From: Rhizobiales bacterium GAS188
GTDB taxonomy: Bacteria > Pseudomonadota > Alphaproteobacteria > Rhizobiales > Beijerinckiaceae
DNA length: 64,000 nucleotides
Assembly (NCBI GenBank): GCA_900104855.1
Contig: FNSS01000001.1
Location: 6,581,001-6,645,000 of the forward strand
Direction: 5' to 3'
Shown here: positions 1 to 8,951 of the stretch, piece by piece
How positions within the stretch are numbered: position 1 is the first letter of the stretch
How the letters are laid out: every line of letters begins with the position of its first letter
Made by a program: the position numbers and the translations under genes
Notes under the pieces: generated by a model
Seen by the model: the letters and a program-made list of their open reading frames with translations, nothing else
What the model was told of the DNA's origin: nothing
Database searches by the model: none

Positions 1-984
1 CGCGTGGGCAGCCGCACGGCGTTGACGGCGGGGCTGTCCCTGCTGGCTTCTGCCTGCCTGGCCGAGGCCCTGGCGACCGGGATCGCGGCACTGCTCGCGG
101 CGCGGCTGGTCGAGAGCGCGGGTTACCTGTTGATCGTCATAGCGGCCCCGAGCCTGATCACCTCTGTCGCCGGGCCTGCGGATCGAGGCCGGGCGCTCGC
201 GCTCTGGAGCAGCTTCGTGCCCGCGGGTCTCGCAATCGGCACCGCGCTCACCGGGCAAGCCACTTCGCTGCTCTCCTGGCCTGACGTCCTGCTGCTCTGG
301 GCCGTTGTGGCGGCGGTCGTCCTCGCCGCCAGTTTCCGCCTGCCCGCACTCGGGGGAGTGCGCTCGCAGAGCTTCGGCTTGCCGGCCGGCGCCGTGTGGC
401 TGCTCGCCGCCGGGTTCGGCTGCTACACCTGTGTCGAAGTCGGCGTGCTCGCCTTGCTGCCGGCCTATCTCGCGGAGCAATGGGGCCTCGCAGCGAGCTC
501 GGCCGGCATGGTGACGGGAGCGGCATCCGCCGCCACCTTGCTGGGGAGCGCTGCCGCCTCCCTCGCCCTCGGCCGCGCCGGTTCGCGCCGGGGCAGGGGG
601 CGGGCGTTGTGCCTGATCGCAACAGGGCTGCTGGTTCCTGCGCTCATGCTATTCGCCGCCTTCCCGCAGCCCGGCATGTGCGAGCTGATCGGCGTTGGTG
701 GCGTCTGTCTTCTGGCCGTGGGGCTGAACGCGGCTTCGGGTCTGGTTCCGGCCGTCACATTTGCGCGGCTGCCCGATCTGGCAAATCTGACCGCGGGCCG
801 CGTGTCGGATGTGGCGACGGCGAACGGGCTCCTCGCTCAGTTCGGCGCTGCCGGCTCGCTTGCCGGGCCGCCTTTGCTAGGCTTCGTCGCCAGCCGATGG
901 GGCTGGGCGAGCCTCGCGCCGGCGGCTTCTCTGTGCTCGGTGCTGTCGCTTGGCTTCATCATTCTGGCCGAGCGCCGGGCCTGA
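1..984 (+). CDS. MFS transporter, C-terminal part (5' end outside window)
   Basis: The reading frame is open from the first base, and the 326 visible residues are mostly hydrophobic helices separated by short Arg-rich loops, as in a Major Facilitator Superfamily carrier. MFS proteins are usually about 400 residues with 12 helices, so I read this as a gene whose first two or three helices lie left of the window, not as a gene starting at the GTG at position 4. A loop rich in Arg and Gly around residues 190-200 fits the central cytoplasmic loop between the two six-helix halves. Substrate cannot be told; drug or metabolite efflux is typical of such sequences. The gene ends 200 bases before the next one, with no clear terminator. 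Confidence 0.75.
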   Translation, partial: RVGSRTALTAGLSLLASACLAEALATGIAALLAARLVESAGYLLIVIAAPSLITSVAGPADRGRALALWSSFVPAGLAIGTALTGQATSLLSWPDVLLLWAVVAAVVLAASFRLPALGGVRSQSFGLPAGAVWLLAAGFGCYTCVEVGVLALLPAYLAEQWGLAASSAGMVTGAASAATLLGSAAASLALGRAGSRRGRGRALCLIATGLLVPALMLFAAFPQPGMCELIGVGGVCLLAVGLNAASGLVPAVTFARLPDLANLTAGRVSDVATANGLLAQFGAAGSLAGPPLLGFVASRWGWASLAPAASLCSVLSLGFIILAERRA

Positions 985-1186
985 GCTTCGAGCAGTCCGG
1001 GTGTTTCACTTTGACCGTCGCCAGGGCCTCGCCCGCCTCTGCGGTGTTCTGGCGTCTGCAAGGTAACGCCCGAGGCGATGGAGCGCGAGGACGCATCTCT
1101 GGGGGTTTCATCGGCCTTATTATGATAGAGAGAGCTAACGGCCGCGCGGCCGGCCTATATTGAGTGGCCGCGAGGGGAGGGGCGTC

Positions 1187-2710
1187 GTGCGTTTGGCTTT
1201 AGCTTTTCTGGCTTGCTATTGTGCGCTCAACTACGGGATGGCGCGGGCCGCGGAGATTAAGGCCACGCCCATCTCCGGACTGCCCGATACCGCTCTGATT
1301 ACCGTTAGCGGCGTCCTAGAGAGTTCGGACGCGGAACGATTTCGAGCCGCAGTTGCGATGTATCCAAAGGCCATTGTTGCCTTCCAGAGCACCGGCGGTA
1401 GCCTGATTGCGGGGATCGACATTGGCACTCAAATCCGGTTTCGAAACTACACTGCGTTGGTCCCAAGTGGAACGCTTTGCGCGTCCGCCTGTGCCACTGC
1501 TTGGCTTGGCGGCACAAAGCGTTTGATGGGATCTGGAGCCCTCATCGGCTTTCACGCCGCCTACATTGATCAGAACGGGCAAGCTACCGAGACCGGTGTA
1601 GGTAACGCTCTTCTTGGAGCCTATCTCAACAAATTGGGCTTGCCGGATCGAGCGATCGTCTTCATTACGCAGGCTCATCCCAACGAACTCACCTGGCTTA
1701 CGATGGCGGATGCGGCGCGAGAGGGGATTGATGTCGCACTCTTCACGGTGCCGACCGAAGCCCCAAGCGCCGCTCCGGGGTCAATCGCTGGTCCCGCTCC
1801 GCCCGTCAGCCCCGCTCCGTCTTCGCTGCCTTCCGTGACGACGTCTCTCGAGCAAAGAGCGTCTGCATCTCTGACTGAAATGCTTAGTCGCCTGTCCCAA
1901 TCCACATCATTGGCGCTGCCCTACCTCAGCTCCGTTTATGCTGATGAAGTGATGTACTACGGCAAGCCTACAAGGAAACAGGAGGTGTTGCAGGACAACA
2001 TGAAATATATGGATAGATGGCCTGAGCGCACCTATGGAATTATCAAGGATACCGTTGACTGCAACTCCGCCGATTTGACCTGCTTGATCAATGGCCAGAT
2101 GAGATGGTCGGCTCGAAGCACTGCTCGAAACATTGAGGCTTATGGCACTTCGGATTTTTTATACAAATTCGGCTTCAGCAGTGGGTCCCCTCAATTGCTC
2201 TCGCAAAGCTCGCACGTGGTAACCCGATCACGTCGCCCGATCGAAGCTGCGATAGGCGCGCTCGCTCCAAGCGCCTCCCTTCCGCAATATCGGGATTACC
2301 CAGTTGCCCGCACGTACCACGGGGCCAACGCTCCCGTCGCCCTCACGAAGCAGACAATGCAGTTCCAAACGCGACTGCGCGTTGCAGCCAAAGAGGAGCC
2401 GAATTTTGCCGGGAATTACGTCCTGGAATATTGGGGCTGCGGCACAACGTGCTTAATGGGGGCCGTTATCGACGTGGCCACCGGAGAGATCACATGGCTG
2501 CCCTTTACGATCTGCTGCGCGATGAGCGTTGATCCAGGCTTCCAGGCGATAAATTTCAAACCGAACAGCCGGCTTGTTGTATTCGCCGGGCTCAGAAACG
2601 AGCAACAGCCGATGGGCGCTCATTTTTACTGGTTCGATGGCCGAGAATTCCATTTCATCACAACAGTCCTTGACGACGGGAGCTTCGGAAAGCATAGCGC
2701 AACTAAGTGA
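1187..2710 (+). CDS. Secreted ClpP-fold-like protein with unknown C-terminal domain
   Basis: I chose the GTG at 1187 because a purine-rich GAGGGGAGGGG lies just upstream and because it gives a clean signal peptide (hydrophobic residues 2-15, cleavage after MARA); a TTG at 1160 in the same frame would add nine polar residues. Residues about 30-190 resemble periplasmic ClpP/crotonase-fold proteins (COG3904 type): a Gly-Gly turn after a beta strand (FQSTGGSL), a Ser in a Cys-rich strand (SGTLCASACATAWLGG) and a His in IGFHAAY, in the order expected for a Ser/His pair. A Pro-rich linker around residues 205-230 leads to a C-terminal domain (last 120 residues) containing GNYVLEYWGCGTTC, which I do not recognise. 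Base composition is less GC-rich than in neighbours, suggesting acquisition. Function is unknown; a membrane or envelope protease role is only inference. Confidence 0.65.
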   Translation: MRLALAFLACYCALNYGMARAAEIKATPISGLPDTALITVSGVLESSDAERFRAAVAMYPKAIVAFQSTGGSLIAGIDIGTQIRFRNYTALVPSGTLCASACATAWLGGTKRLMGSGALIGFHAAYIDQNGQATETGVGNALLGAYLNKLGLPDRAIVFITQAHPNELTWLTMADAAREGIDVALFTVPTEAPSAAPGSIAGPAPPVSPAPSSLPSVTTSLEQRASASLTEMLSRLSQSTSLALPYLSSVYADEVMYYGKPTRKQEVLQDNMKYMDRWPERTYGIIKDTVDCNSADLTCLINGQMRWSARSTARNIEAYGTSDFLYKFGFSSGSPQLLSQSSHVVTRSRRPIEAAIGALAPSASLPQYRDYPVARTYHGANAPVALTKQTMQFQTRLRVAAKEEPNFAGNYVLEYWGCGTTCLMGAVIDVATGEITWLPFTICCAMSVDPGFQAINFKPNSRLVVFAGLRNEQQPMGAHFYWFDGREFHFITTVLDDGSFGKHSATK

Positions 2711-2729
2711 TTACGAGGCTTGGGTGCAC

Positions 2730-2871
2730 ATGAACCATCTGGAGCAGCTCGTCGTGGAGGGTTCGCGTCTCAGTGCCGGTCGGGGCGCGCCCGAAACGGG
2801 GCTTCGAAGGCGACCTGGATGTCGTGGCTATCAACCTCGGAAATTGCGGTGACGCCTACCTATTTCCCTGA
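2730..2871 (+). pseudogene. Frameshifted remnant of a nuclease-like gene
   Basis: Two short pieces in different frames look like one conserved protein family. Frame one starts at ATG 2730 with MNHLEQLVVE. Frame two, readable from about 2757, continues with VGARPKRGFEGDLDVVAIN before a stop at 2869-2871. Intact members of this family have the first motif followed by an aromatic-rich stretch and then a G-x-E-G-x-L-D-V-V core that resembles the acidic core of PD-(D/E)XK-type nucleases. Here the linking segment is lost and the frame is broken, so no product is expected. This fills most of the 322-base gap between the flanking genes. The family assignment is from memory of the motif and has not been searched. 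Confidence 0.45.
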
Positions 2872-3032
2872 TGGATGGCAACCATCCACTAGTCAACGCC
2901 GCCACAGATCTTTAGCACGATGGATCGATTGGCCGGTGGAAGGGAATCACGCGTCGGAATCGCTCAGGACTCATTGATCGAGACCGCTTGCTGAGCGTCA
3001 AAGCGATTCATAAGAGTTGGAGAGGCGTCCTC

Positions 3033-3392
3033 ATGAATGATGTGATCAAGCGAGAGCCGGTTTACGATCCCCAGGATTTGGAGCGGCTGCTGGTGGCCCG
3101 ACAAAATGCAGGCGACGTCGATGGCATGACCGCTTTGTTCGAACCCGACGCGGTGATCGACTGCGGCGGTGGACGGCTGGTGCGGGGCCTGGAGGCCATT
3201 CGCAGCTTTTATATCGAAACCGTCGCGACCGGGCGAAAGTTCGCGTTCGGGGGGCAGCGGCCAGCGCTGATTTGCGGCGATCTGGCCCTCACGTCGACGC
3301 GTCTTCCTGACGGCGACGTGACCACAGAGGTCGCCCGGCGACAGAGCGATGGAACCTGGCTTTGGGTGATCGACAGGTATTCCGTCAGCTAG
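3033..3392 (+). CDS. SnoaL/DUF4440-like protein (NTF2 fold)
   Basis: A 119-residue protein of the cystatin-like NTF2 fold: an N-terminal helix ([30 protein letters not shown]), then G-G-x-x-V-R-G-x-E-A-I, a strand region and a C-terminal strand ending W-V-I-D-R-Y-S. This is the usual layout of SnoaL-like or DUF4440 proteins, which are often small-molecule isomerases, hydrolases or ketosteroid-isomerase relatives; the substrate cannot be guessed. The start ATG 3033 has GGAG about ten bases upstream; a TTG at 2988 in frame is less likely. Its stop codon overlaps the stop codon of rimO on the other strand (positions 3389-3392), so the two genes converge with no intergenic space. Confidence 0.7.
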   Translation: MNDVIKREPVYDPQDLERLLVARQNAGDVDGMTALFEPDAVIDCGGGRLVRGLEAIRSFYIETVATGRKFAFGGQRPALICGDLALTSTRLPDGDVTTEVARRQSDGTWLWVIDRYSVS

Positions 3393-4732
3393 ACCACGCT
3401 GCCCTGCAGGTCATAGGCATCGGCGCGCTTTACCTTGGCGGTCACGATGTCGCCTGCGCGCAGCGCCCGGCGTGACGAGAGGATGATGCTGCCGTCGATC
3501 TCGGGAGCGTCGTGCATGGTGCGCCCGATGCCGCCCTTCGCCGTCACCTCGTCGATGATCGCCGTCACTTCCTTGCCGATCTTCGCTCGCTGCTTGGCGA
3601 GGCTGATCGCCTGCTGGTGCAGCATGAAACGGTCATAGCGCTCCTTCGCTACCGCTTCCGGCACCTCGGCGAGGCCGAGATCATTGGCGGCCGCGCCCTT
3701 CACCGGCTCGTAGACGAAGCAGCCGACGCGATCGAGCTTCGCTTGCGTCATCCAATCCAGAAGCTCCTCGAAATCCGCGTCCGTCTCGCCCGGGAATCCG
3801 ACGATGAAGGTCGAGCGGATGGCGATGTCCGGGCAGATCTCACGCCAGCGCTCGAGGCGCGCCAGCGTCTTCTCCTGCGCGGCCGGCCGCCGCATGGCCT
3901 TCAGCACCTTGGGAGAGGCGTGCTGGAACGGAATGTCGAGATAGGGCAGGACCAAGCCCTGCGCCATCAGCGGCACCAGCGCGTCGACATGCGGATAGGG
4001 ATAGACATAGTGCAGCCGCACCCAGGCGCCGAGCGAGCCGAGGCCGCGCGCGAGATCGAGGATGCGCGTTTCCACGGCCTCGCCCTTCCACGCGGTCGCC
4101 TCATGGCGCAGGTCGAGCCCATAGGCCGAAGTGTCCTGCGAGATGACCAGGAGCTCCTTGACGCCGGCGGCGACGAGGCGCTCGGCCTCGCGCATGATCT
4201 CGGGCAGGGGGCGCGAGGCGAGCCGGCCGCGCAGGCTCGGGATGATGCAGAAGGAGCAGCGATTATTGCAGCCCTCGGAGATCTTCAGATAGGCGTAATG
4301 CCTCGGCGTCAGCTTGATGCCTTGCGGCGGCACGAGATCGATCTTCGGGTCATGTGCGGGCGGGACGGCCGCATGCACCGCGCTGACCACGCTCTGATAG
4401 TCCTGCGGCCCCGTGATCGACAGCACATTGGGAAAGCGCTCGCTGATCGATTGCGGCTGCGCGCCCATGCAGCCGGTGACGATCACCTTGCCGTTCTCGG
4501 CGAGCGCCGTGCCGATGGCCTCGAGCGATTCCGCCTTGGCGCTGTCGAGAAAGCCGCAGGTGTTGACGATGACGCAATCGGCCCCGTCATGCCGGTTGGT
4601 CAGCGCATAGCCTTCGGCGCGCAGCCGCGTGATGATGCGCTCGGAATCGACGAGCGCCTTGGGGCAGCCGAGCGAAACGAAGCTGATGGTCGGGGCGGAT
4701 GCGGCCAATGCGTCCCTCTTGGGGCGGTTCAA
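3389..4732 (-). CDS. rimO: Ribosomal protein uS12 methylthiotransferase RimO
   Basis: A 447-residue radical-SAM methylthiotransferase that adds a methylthio group to the conserved Asp of ribosomal protein S12. Domains in order: N-terminal UPF0004 domain beginning [15 protein letters not shown] with its three cluster Cys (including VNTCG and VTGCMGA), the radical-SAM core with the CxxxCxxC motif in [15 protein letters not shown], and a C-terminal TRAM domain ending in the tail [21 protein letters not shown]. The start of GCPK rather than the MiaB-type sequence and the short TRAM domain separate RimO from MiaB. Length matches the family. It converges on the SnoaL-like gene with overlapping stops. 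Confidence 0.95.
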   Translation of the reverse strand: MNRPKRDALAASAPTISFVSLGCPKALVDSERIITRLRAEGYALTNRHDGADCVIVNTCGFLDSAKAESLEAIGTALAENGKVIVTGCMGAQPQSISERFPNVLSITGPQDYQSVVSAVHAAVPPAHDPKIDLVPPQGIKLTPRHYAYLKISEGCNNRCSFCIIPSLRGRLASRPLPEIMREAERLVAAGVKELLVISQDTSAYGLDLRHEATAWKGEAVETRILDLARGLGSLGAWVRLHYVYPYPHVDALVPLMAQGLVLPYLDIPFQHASPKVLKAMRRPAAQEKTLARLERWREICPDIAIRSTFIVGFPGETDADFEELLDWMTQAKLDRVGCFVYEPVKGAAANDLGLAEVPEAVAKERYDRFMLHQQAISLAKQRAKIGKEVTAIIDEVTAKGGIGRTMHDAPEIDGSIILSSRRALRAGDIVTAKVKRADAYDLQGSVV

Positions 4733-4895
4733 TCACGGATTTTGCGGATCGGAAGAGGGGAAATATGGCCCTGCGCCCCAAAATGCAAATTCCGGCCGTC
4801 GAAGGCACGCTGCGACACGCGCCGCGACGCAAGGTTGAACCGCCGCCTCACCCCGCGCAATCTCCGCAACCGCCGATCAGGAGAAGGAGAGCTTC

Positions 4896-5168
4896 GTGCA
4901 GTTCATGGTGATCGAGACCTTCCGCAACCAGGACGCGAAAACCGTCTATCGGAGGTTCAAGGAGAAGGGGCGGATGATGCCGGACGGCCTCGCCTTCGTG
5001 GCGAGCTATGTGACGGCCGATCTCGGACGCTGTTTCCAGGTGATGGAGTGCGAGGATGTGACCTTGCTGCAGCGCTGGGTCGCCGAATGGTCCGACATCG
5101 TCGCCTTCGAGATCGTGCCCGTGGTGGCCGGTAAGGATGCGGGCGCGGCCCTCAGCGGGCAGTTGTGA
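4896..5168 (+). CDS. DUF3303-like small protein
   Basis: A 90-residue cytosolic protein starting at GTG 4896, chosen because AGGAGAAGGAG lies directly upstream; an ATG three codons in is the alternative. The sequence MQFMVIETFRN followed by K-T-V-Y-R-R-F-K-E-K-G-R-M-M-P-D-G-L and a late W-x-x-R-W-V-A-E-W stretch fits the DUF3303/ferredoxin-like dimeric alpha-beta barrel family of short proteins with unknown role. It stands alone between rimO (opposite strand) and a transporter gene. No function can be assigned. Confidence 0.7.
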   Translation: MQFMVIETFRNQDAKTVYRRFKEKGRMMPDGLAFVASYVTADLGRCFQVMECEDVTLLQRWVAEWSDIVAFEIVPVVAGKDAGAALSGQL

Positions 5169-5364
5169 CGGCAGCCGCGATGGTCGCCGGACTCGTCGAA
5201 ATCTCACGCCTTCCATGTGGATAACCGCTGTGAAGCCTGGGTCGCGGCGTCGGTGAACGATAAGGTCCGCCAGTTGCGGCAAGGGCCGGGCTGCGGGAGC
5301 GGCGGTGCGAACGCGTCCGGCATGTCGCGTGCATGGGGGCTCTACTTGCAGGAGGACTGACGAG

Positions 5365-6603
5365 ATGGCGATGGCGGTCGAGGACGGCACCAGGACGGCG
5401 GTGGAGCGGCCGGACGCCTATGCGATGCGGGCCTTGATCGGTTCCGCCGCCGGCTACGCCATGGACGGCTTCGATTTCCTGATCCTCGCCTTCATGCTGG
5501 GGGCGATAAGGGCGGACCTCAACCTGACGCCGGCCGAATCCGGCTCGCTCGCCACCTGGACGTTGATCGGCGCGGTCATCGGCGGCTTCCTGTTCGGGTT
5601 GCTGGCCGACCGCTTCGGCCGGGTGCGCGTTCTCACCTGGACGATCCTGGTCTTCGCGGTCTTCACCGGGATCTCCGCCTTCGCGCGCGGCTATGAGGAT
5701 CTGCGGCTCTATCGTGCCATTGCGGGGCTCGGCCTTGGCGGCGAGTTCGGGATCGGCATGGCGCTCGTCGCCGAAGCCTGGCCGGCCTCGATGCGGGCCC
5801 GCGTCTCGTCCTATGTGGGGCTCGGCTGGCAGGCGGGCGTGCTGGCCGCGGCGCTGCTCGTGCCGCTGCTGCTCCCGCTCGTCACCTGGCGCGGCATGTT
5901 CGCGCTCGGCGTGCTGCCGGCGCTCGTCTGCCTCTATATCCGCCGCAATATCGGCGAGGAGCCGCCCCTGTTCCTGGCGCGCCAGGGACAGACGAGCTTT
6001 GCCGAGCGGCTCGGCCTCCTGGTGAAGGACGCAGCGACGATCAAGGTGAGCCTCGGGGTCTTCATCCTCTGCGCGGTGCAGAATTTCGGCTATTACGGCA
6101 TCATGATCTGGCTGCCGAGCTATCTCTCCAGCCGCTTCGGTTATTCGCTCACGCAATCGGCGCTGTGGACGGCGGTGACGGTGCTCGGCATGGCCTTCGG
6201 CATCTGGCTCTTCGGCCAGCTCGCCGACCGGCTGGGGCGTAAGCCCGTCTTCCTCGCCTATCAGCTCGGCGCGGCCGTCATGGTCCTCGTCTATTCGCAA
6301 TTGCAGGACCCGATCGCGCTGCTGATCGGGGGCGCCGTGATGGGGCTCTTCGTCAACGGCATGCTCGGCGGCTATGGGGCCCTGATCTCCGAGCTCTACC
6401 CGACGCAGGCGCGCGCCACCGCACAAAACGTGCTGTTCAATCTCGGCCGGGCGGTCGGCGGCTTCGGGCCTTTCGTGGTCGGTGTGCTCGCGACCCAGTA
6501 TTCCTTCGCGACCACCATCGCGCTGCTGGCCGTGATCTATGTCCTCGACATGGTCGCGACCCTCTTGCTCATTCCCGAGCGCAAGGGCGCGGCGCTCGGC
6601 TGA
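5365..6603 (+). CDS. MFS metabolite transporter (12 TM)
   Basis: A 412-residue inner-membrane carrier of the Major Facilitator Superfamily. Start ATG 5365 has GGAGGA nine bases upstream; the upstream in-frame GTG would add a Cys/Arg-rich tail. Motif A-like loops are seen twice, GLLADRFGRVRVL after helix 2 and GQLADRLGRKPVF after helix 8, as expected for the duplicated six-helix halves. The N-terminal GYAMDGFDFLILAFML is typical of the metabolite:proton symporter branch (aromatic acid, sialate or shikimate type carriers), so import of an organic acid is plausible. The next gene, a CoA-ester hydrolase, is 131 bases downstream on the same strand, which may mean shared use but does not prove it. 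Confidence 0.85.
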   Translation: MAMAVEDGTRTAVERPDAYAMRALIGSAAGYAMDGFDFLILAFMLGAIRADLNLTPAESGSLATWTLIGAVIGGFLFGLLADRFGRVRVLTWTILVFAVFTGISAFARGYEDLRLYRAIAGLGLGGEFGIGMALVAEAWPASMRARVSSYVGLGWQAGVLAAALLVPLLLPLVTWRGMFALGVLPALVCLYIRRNIGEEPPLFLARQGQTSFAERLGLLVKDAATIKVSLGVFILCAVQNFGYYGIMIWLPSYLSSRFGYSLTQSALWTAVTVLGMAFGIWLFGQLADRLGRKPVFLAYQLGAAVMVLVYSQLQDPIALLIGGAVMGLFVNGMLGGYGALISELYPTQARATAQNVLFNLGRAVGGFGPFVVGVLATQYSFATTIALLAVIYVLDMVATLLLIPERKGAALG

Positions 6604-6670
6604 GGGTAGGGCGGCGGTTGACCCGGATAGCCGCGCAACGATAAGCACGACCCTTCCAGCGGGGGCCGTG

Positions 6671-6722
6671 CCAAGAGTCGTTGCCAAGAGTCGTTGCAAG
6701 GAGCCGTTGCGAGGAGTCGTTT
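6671..6722 (+). repeat. Four tandem 13-bp units before a start codon
   Basis: Units starting at 6671, 6684, 6697 and 6710 follow the pattern CCAAGAGTCGTTG; the first two are identical and the last two carry a few changes. The third and fourth contain AAGGAG and GAGGAG, which resemble ribosome binding sites. The array ends 12 bases before the ATG at 6735. Copy number could affect spacing or initiation of the downstream gene. Confidence 0.85.
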
Positions 6723-6734
6723 CGCCAAACATCC

Positions 6735-7814
6735 ATGCCCGACCAACCCGAAATCTCGCAACCCGAAATCCTGACCGAAAGCCGCGGCCGGCTCGGCCTG
6801 ATCACGCTCGACCGGCCCGAGGCGCTGAATGCGCTCACCCTCGCCATGGTGCGCGCCATGCGCGTTGCGCTCGATGGTTGGGCGAATGATCCGGCGATCT
6901 CATGCGTTGCCATCCGCGCGGCCGGCGGCAGGGCCTTTTGCGCCGGCGGCGACATCCAGACGATCTATCGGCAGAGGCAGGAAGGCCAAGCCGGGGAGTC
7001 GCTGACATTCTGGGCCGAGGAATATGATCTCAACCGTGTCATCAAGCGCTACCCCAAGCCCTACATCGCCTTGACCGACGGCATCGTCATGGGCGGCGGC
7101 GTCGGCGTTTCGGTGCATGGCTCGCATCGCGTGGCCGGAGAGCGTTTCCAATTCGCCATGCCGGAGGTCGGCATCGGCTTCTTCCCGGATGTCGGGGCGA
7201 CCTATGCGCTGCCGCGCCTGCCTTGGCGCGCCGGCTTCTGGCTTGCCCTGACGGGCGGGCGCATCGGGCGAGGCACGGCAGCCGCCTTCGGCCTTGCGAC
7301 CCATTGCGTGGCGAGTACGCGCTTCGATGCCGTGATCGAGGCTCTGGCCGCGGGCGAAGCGCCTCATCAGGTGCTGATCCGCGAGGCCGTTCCGGCCGGA
7401 GAGGCGCCCGAGCTTGCGCAGGCCGGGGTCGTGGCGCGCTGCTTCGCCGGCGCCACGATCGAGGAGATCCTGGCGGCGCTCGACGAGGCCGCCGCGGCCT
7501 CATCGGCATTCGCAGCGGACGCTGCCGCTTCCATGCGGGCAAAGTCGCCGACCAGCCTGAAGCTGACGCTCGCCGCGCTGCATCTTGGCCGCCGCCTCGA
7601 ATTCGAGGAGGCCATGCGGCTCGAATATCGCATCTGCTCACGCATCATCGCCGGGCACGATCTCTATGAGGGCATCCGCGCCCAGGTCATCGACAAGGAT
7701 CGCAATCCGCGCTGGCAACCACCGGCATTGAGCGAGGTGGCGAGCGAAGCCATTGAGGCCTATTTCGCGGATCTCGGCGCAGACGAGCTCGTCTTCCGCG
7801 ACGGTGCCGCATGA
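6735..7814 (+). CDS. Enoyl-CoA hydratase family, 3-hydroxyisobutyryl-CoA hydrolase type
   Basis: A 359-residue crotonase-superfamily enzyme, likely a 3-hydroxyisobutyryl-CoA hydrolase of the valine degradation pathway, acting in the cytosol. Seen motifs: the CoA-binding oxyanion segment AFCAGGDIQTIY, the second oxyanion loop DGIVMGGGVGVSVHGSHRVAGE and PEVGIGFFPDVGATY with the catalytic Glu and Asp typical of the hydrolase rather than plain hydratases. The length of about 360 residues, longer than hydratases (about 260), also fits the HIBCH-like group. ATG 6735 starts after the tandem 13-bp repeats. The stop overlaps the start of the next gene (ATGA at 7811-7814), so the two are probably translated together. 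Confidence 0.85.
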   Translation: MPDQPEISQPEILTESRGRLGLITLDRPEALNALTLAMVRAMRVALDGWANDPAISCVAIRAAGGRAFCAGGDIQTIYRQRQEGQAGESLTFWAEEYDLNRVIKRYPKPYIALTDGIVMGGGVGVSVHGSHRVAGERFQFAMPEVGIGFFPDVGATYALPRLPWRAGFWLALTGGRIGRGTAAAFGLATHCVASTRFDAVIEALAAGEAPHQVLIREAVPAGEAPELAQAGVVARCFAGATIEEILAALDEAAAASSAFAADAAASMRAKSPTSLKLTLAALHLGRRLEFEEAMRLEYRICSRIIAGHDLYEGIRAQVIDKDRNPRWQPPALSEVASEAIEAYFADLGADELVFRDGAA

Positions 7815-8242
7815 GACAGCCGCGCAATGACGATGCCATCAGGCTGAGCGCGACGGGCGAAAGCGGCAGGCAGCGCAGAGGCGTCGATTGGGGGCTGATC
7901 CGCGCCGTCTATATGCGCGTGCTCGGCCTCCTCTGGCTGATGAAGGGCCTGTATGGCGGCGCGCTGATCATCGGCCTCTTCGGGCATCGCTTCGACACAT
8001 TGGAGACGACCGCGCAGGCGAGCGAGGCCTTCTCTGCGATCGGCGATTGCATCGCCGGCGTCGGCCTATGGCTGACGGTGAGCTGGGGGGCGGTCACCTG
8101 GATCGCGGTCGTGCTCGTCGAGATCGCCTTTGCGCTGAGCGATGGGGCGGCGATCGGGCAGGCCCTCTTGGTGCTCGTACCCATCCTCGCCTATATGGTG
8201 CTGAGCGTGCTCAATTCCCGCCAAGCCTATGAACGCATTTGA
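7811..8242 (+). CDS. Small membrane protein, DUF6163-like
   Basis: A 143-residue inner-membrane protein with a basic N-terminal tail and about four hydrophobic helices (roughly residues 35-55, 70-90, 93-110 and 115-130). Its start overlaps the preceding stop. Such proteins are found next to ldtR in Rhizobiales, where I recall them as DUF6163; that name is from memory. Position just upstream of the cell-wall regulator suggests an envelope-related role, but nothing in the sequence shows a catalytic site. Confidence 0.65.
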   Translation: MRQPRNDDAIRLSATGESGRQRRGVDWGLIRAVYMRVLGLLWLMKGLYGGALIIGLFGHRFDTLETTAQASEAFSAIGDCIAGVGLWLTVSWGAVTWIAVVLVEIAFALSDGAAIGQALLVLVPILAYMVLSVLNSRQAYERI

Positions 8243-8404
8243 GAAGCCGAACGCATGATCGCTCGGATTCAATTTGTATTCATCCTATTGAATAAACCTC
8301 GAATTCACCTTCAAGTTTAAACTCGTCTTCATCCGCTCAAGCTAAGGTTTGCCCACTGGACGGCCGAAAAAATTGGCCGCGGGGAAAGTCAAACGGAGTA
8401 AGGC
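8243..8404. promoter_or_regulatory. AT-rich leader of ldtR, probable promoter
   Basis: This 162-base stretch is much richer in A and T than its surroundings (8265-8335 in particular), holds the 8-bp palindrome GTTTAAAC, and ends with GGAG upstream of ATG 8405. It is the most likely place for the ldtR promoter and for LdtR autoregulation. I cannot mark exact -35 and -10 boxes with confidence. Confidence 0.4.
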
Positions 8405-8920
8405 ATGAGCACGGCATTGAAGATGCCCGCGGCGAGCGAACCCGCACGCGGCGCTGGCGCGGCGGTGAAGCCGCATTATCTCGAATCCCTGAAATTGGTG
8501 GAGCGTCTGCATCGCTGCCTGCTCGACGTGGTTAAGGACGAGTTCGAGCGGCGCAAGCGCGACGACGTCAACGCCATCCAGGCATTGCTGATCTACAATA
8601 TCGGCGATCAGGAATTGTCGGCGAGCGAGTTGCGGGCGCGCGGCTATTATCTCGGCTCGAACGTCTCCTACAACGTCAAGAAGCTCGTCGATATCGGCTA
8701 TCTCCATCATCACCGCTCGCGCATCGACCGGCGCGCGGTGCGCATCAGCCTGACCGAGAAGGGCAGGGAGGTGCACGACATCGTGAAGAAACTCTACGAG
8801 AAGCATATCGGCGTCATCGAGCATCTCGGCGGTGTTTCCATCGAGGATTTCCAGCGCATGAACCATGCGCTCGCAAGGCTCGAGCGCTTCTGGTCCGACC
8901 AGATCAAATACCGGCTCTGA
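8405..8920 (+). CDS. ldtR: MarR-family regulator LdtR
   Basis: A 171-residue winged-helix regulator of the LdtR type, which in Liberibacter and Sinorhizobium controls an L,D-transpeptidase gene and osmotic tolerance. The sequence from YLESLKLVERLHRCLLDVVKD through ELRARGYYLGSNVSYNVKKLVD is characteristic, with the recognition helix followed by the basic wing HHHRSRIDRRAVRISLTEKG. The N-terminal Ala/Gly-rich tail of about 20 residues is variable in the family. Start ATG 8405 has GGAG seven bases before. The expected target, an L,D-transpeptidase, lies 3.7 kb downstream here, with an insertion sequence and three unrelated genes in between. Confidence 0.85.
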   Translation: MSTALKMPAASEPARGAGAAVKPHYLESLKLVERLHRCLLDVVKDEFERRKRDDVNAIQALLIYNIGDQELSASELRARGYYLGSNVSYNVKKLVDIGYLHHHRSRIDRRAVRISLTEKGREVHDIVKKLYEKHIGVIEHLGGVSIEDFQRMNHALARLERFWSDQIKYRL

Positions 8921-8951
8921 GCGCGGCCGGCGGCGAAGACGCTGGTCCTGA

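Noticed and set aside
3512-5134. Long open frame antisense to rimO
   Set aside because: It mirrors rimO codon positions in GC-rich DNA, is Arg/Ala/Gly-rich and lacks any motif; rimO is clear on the other strand.
5152-6732. 526-codon frame antisense to the MFS gene
   Set aside because: Same reason: a shadow of a transporter with clear helices and motifs on the plus strand.
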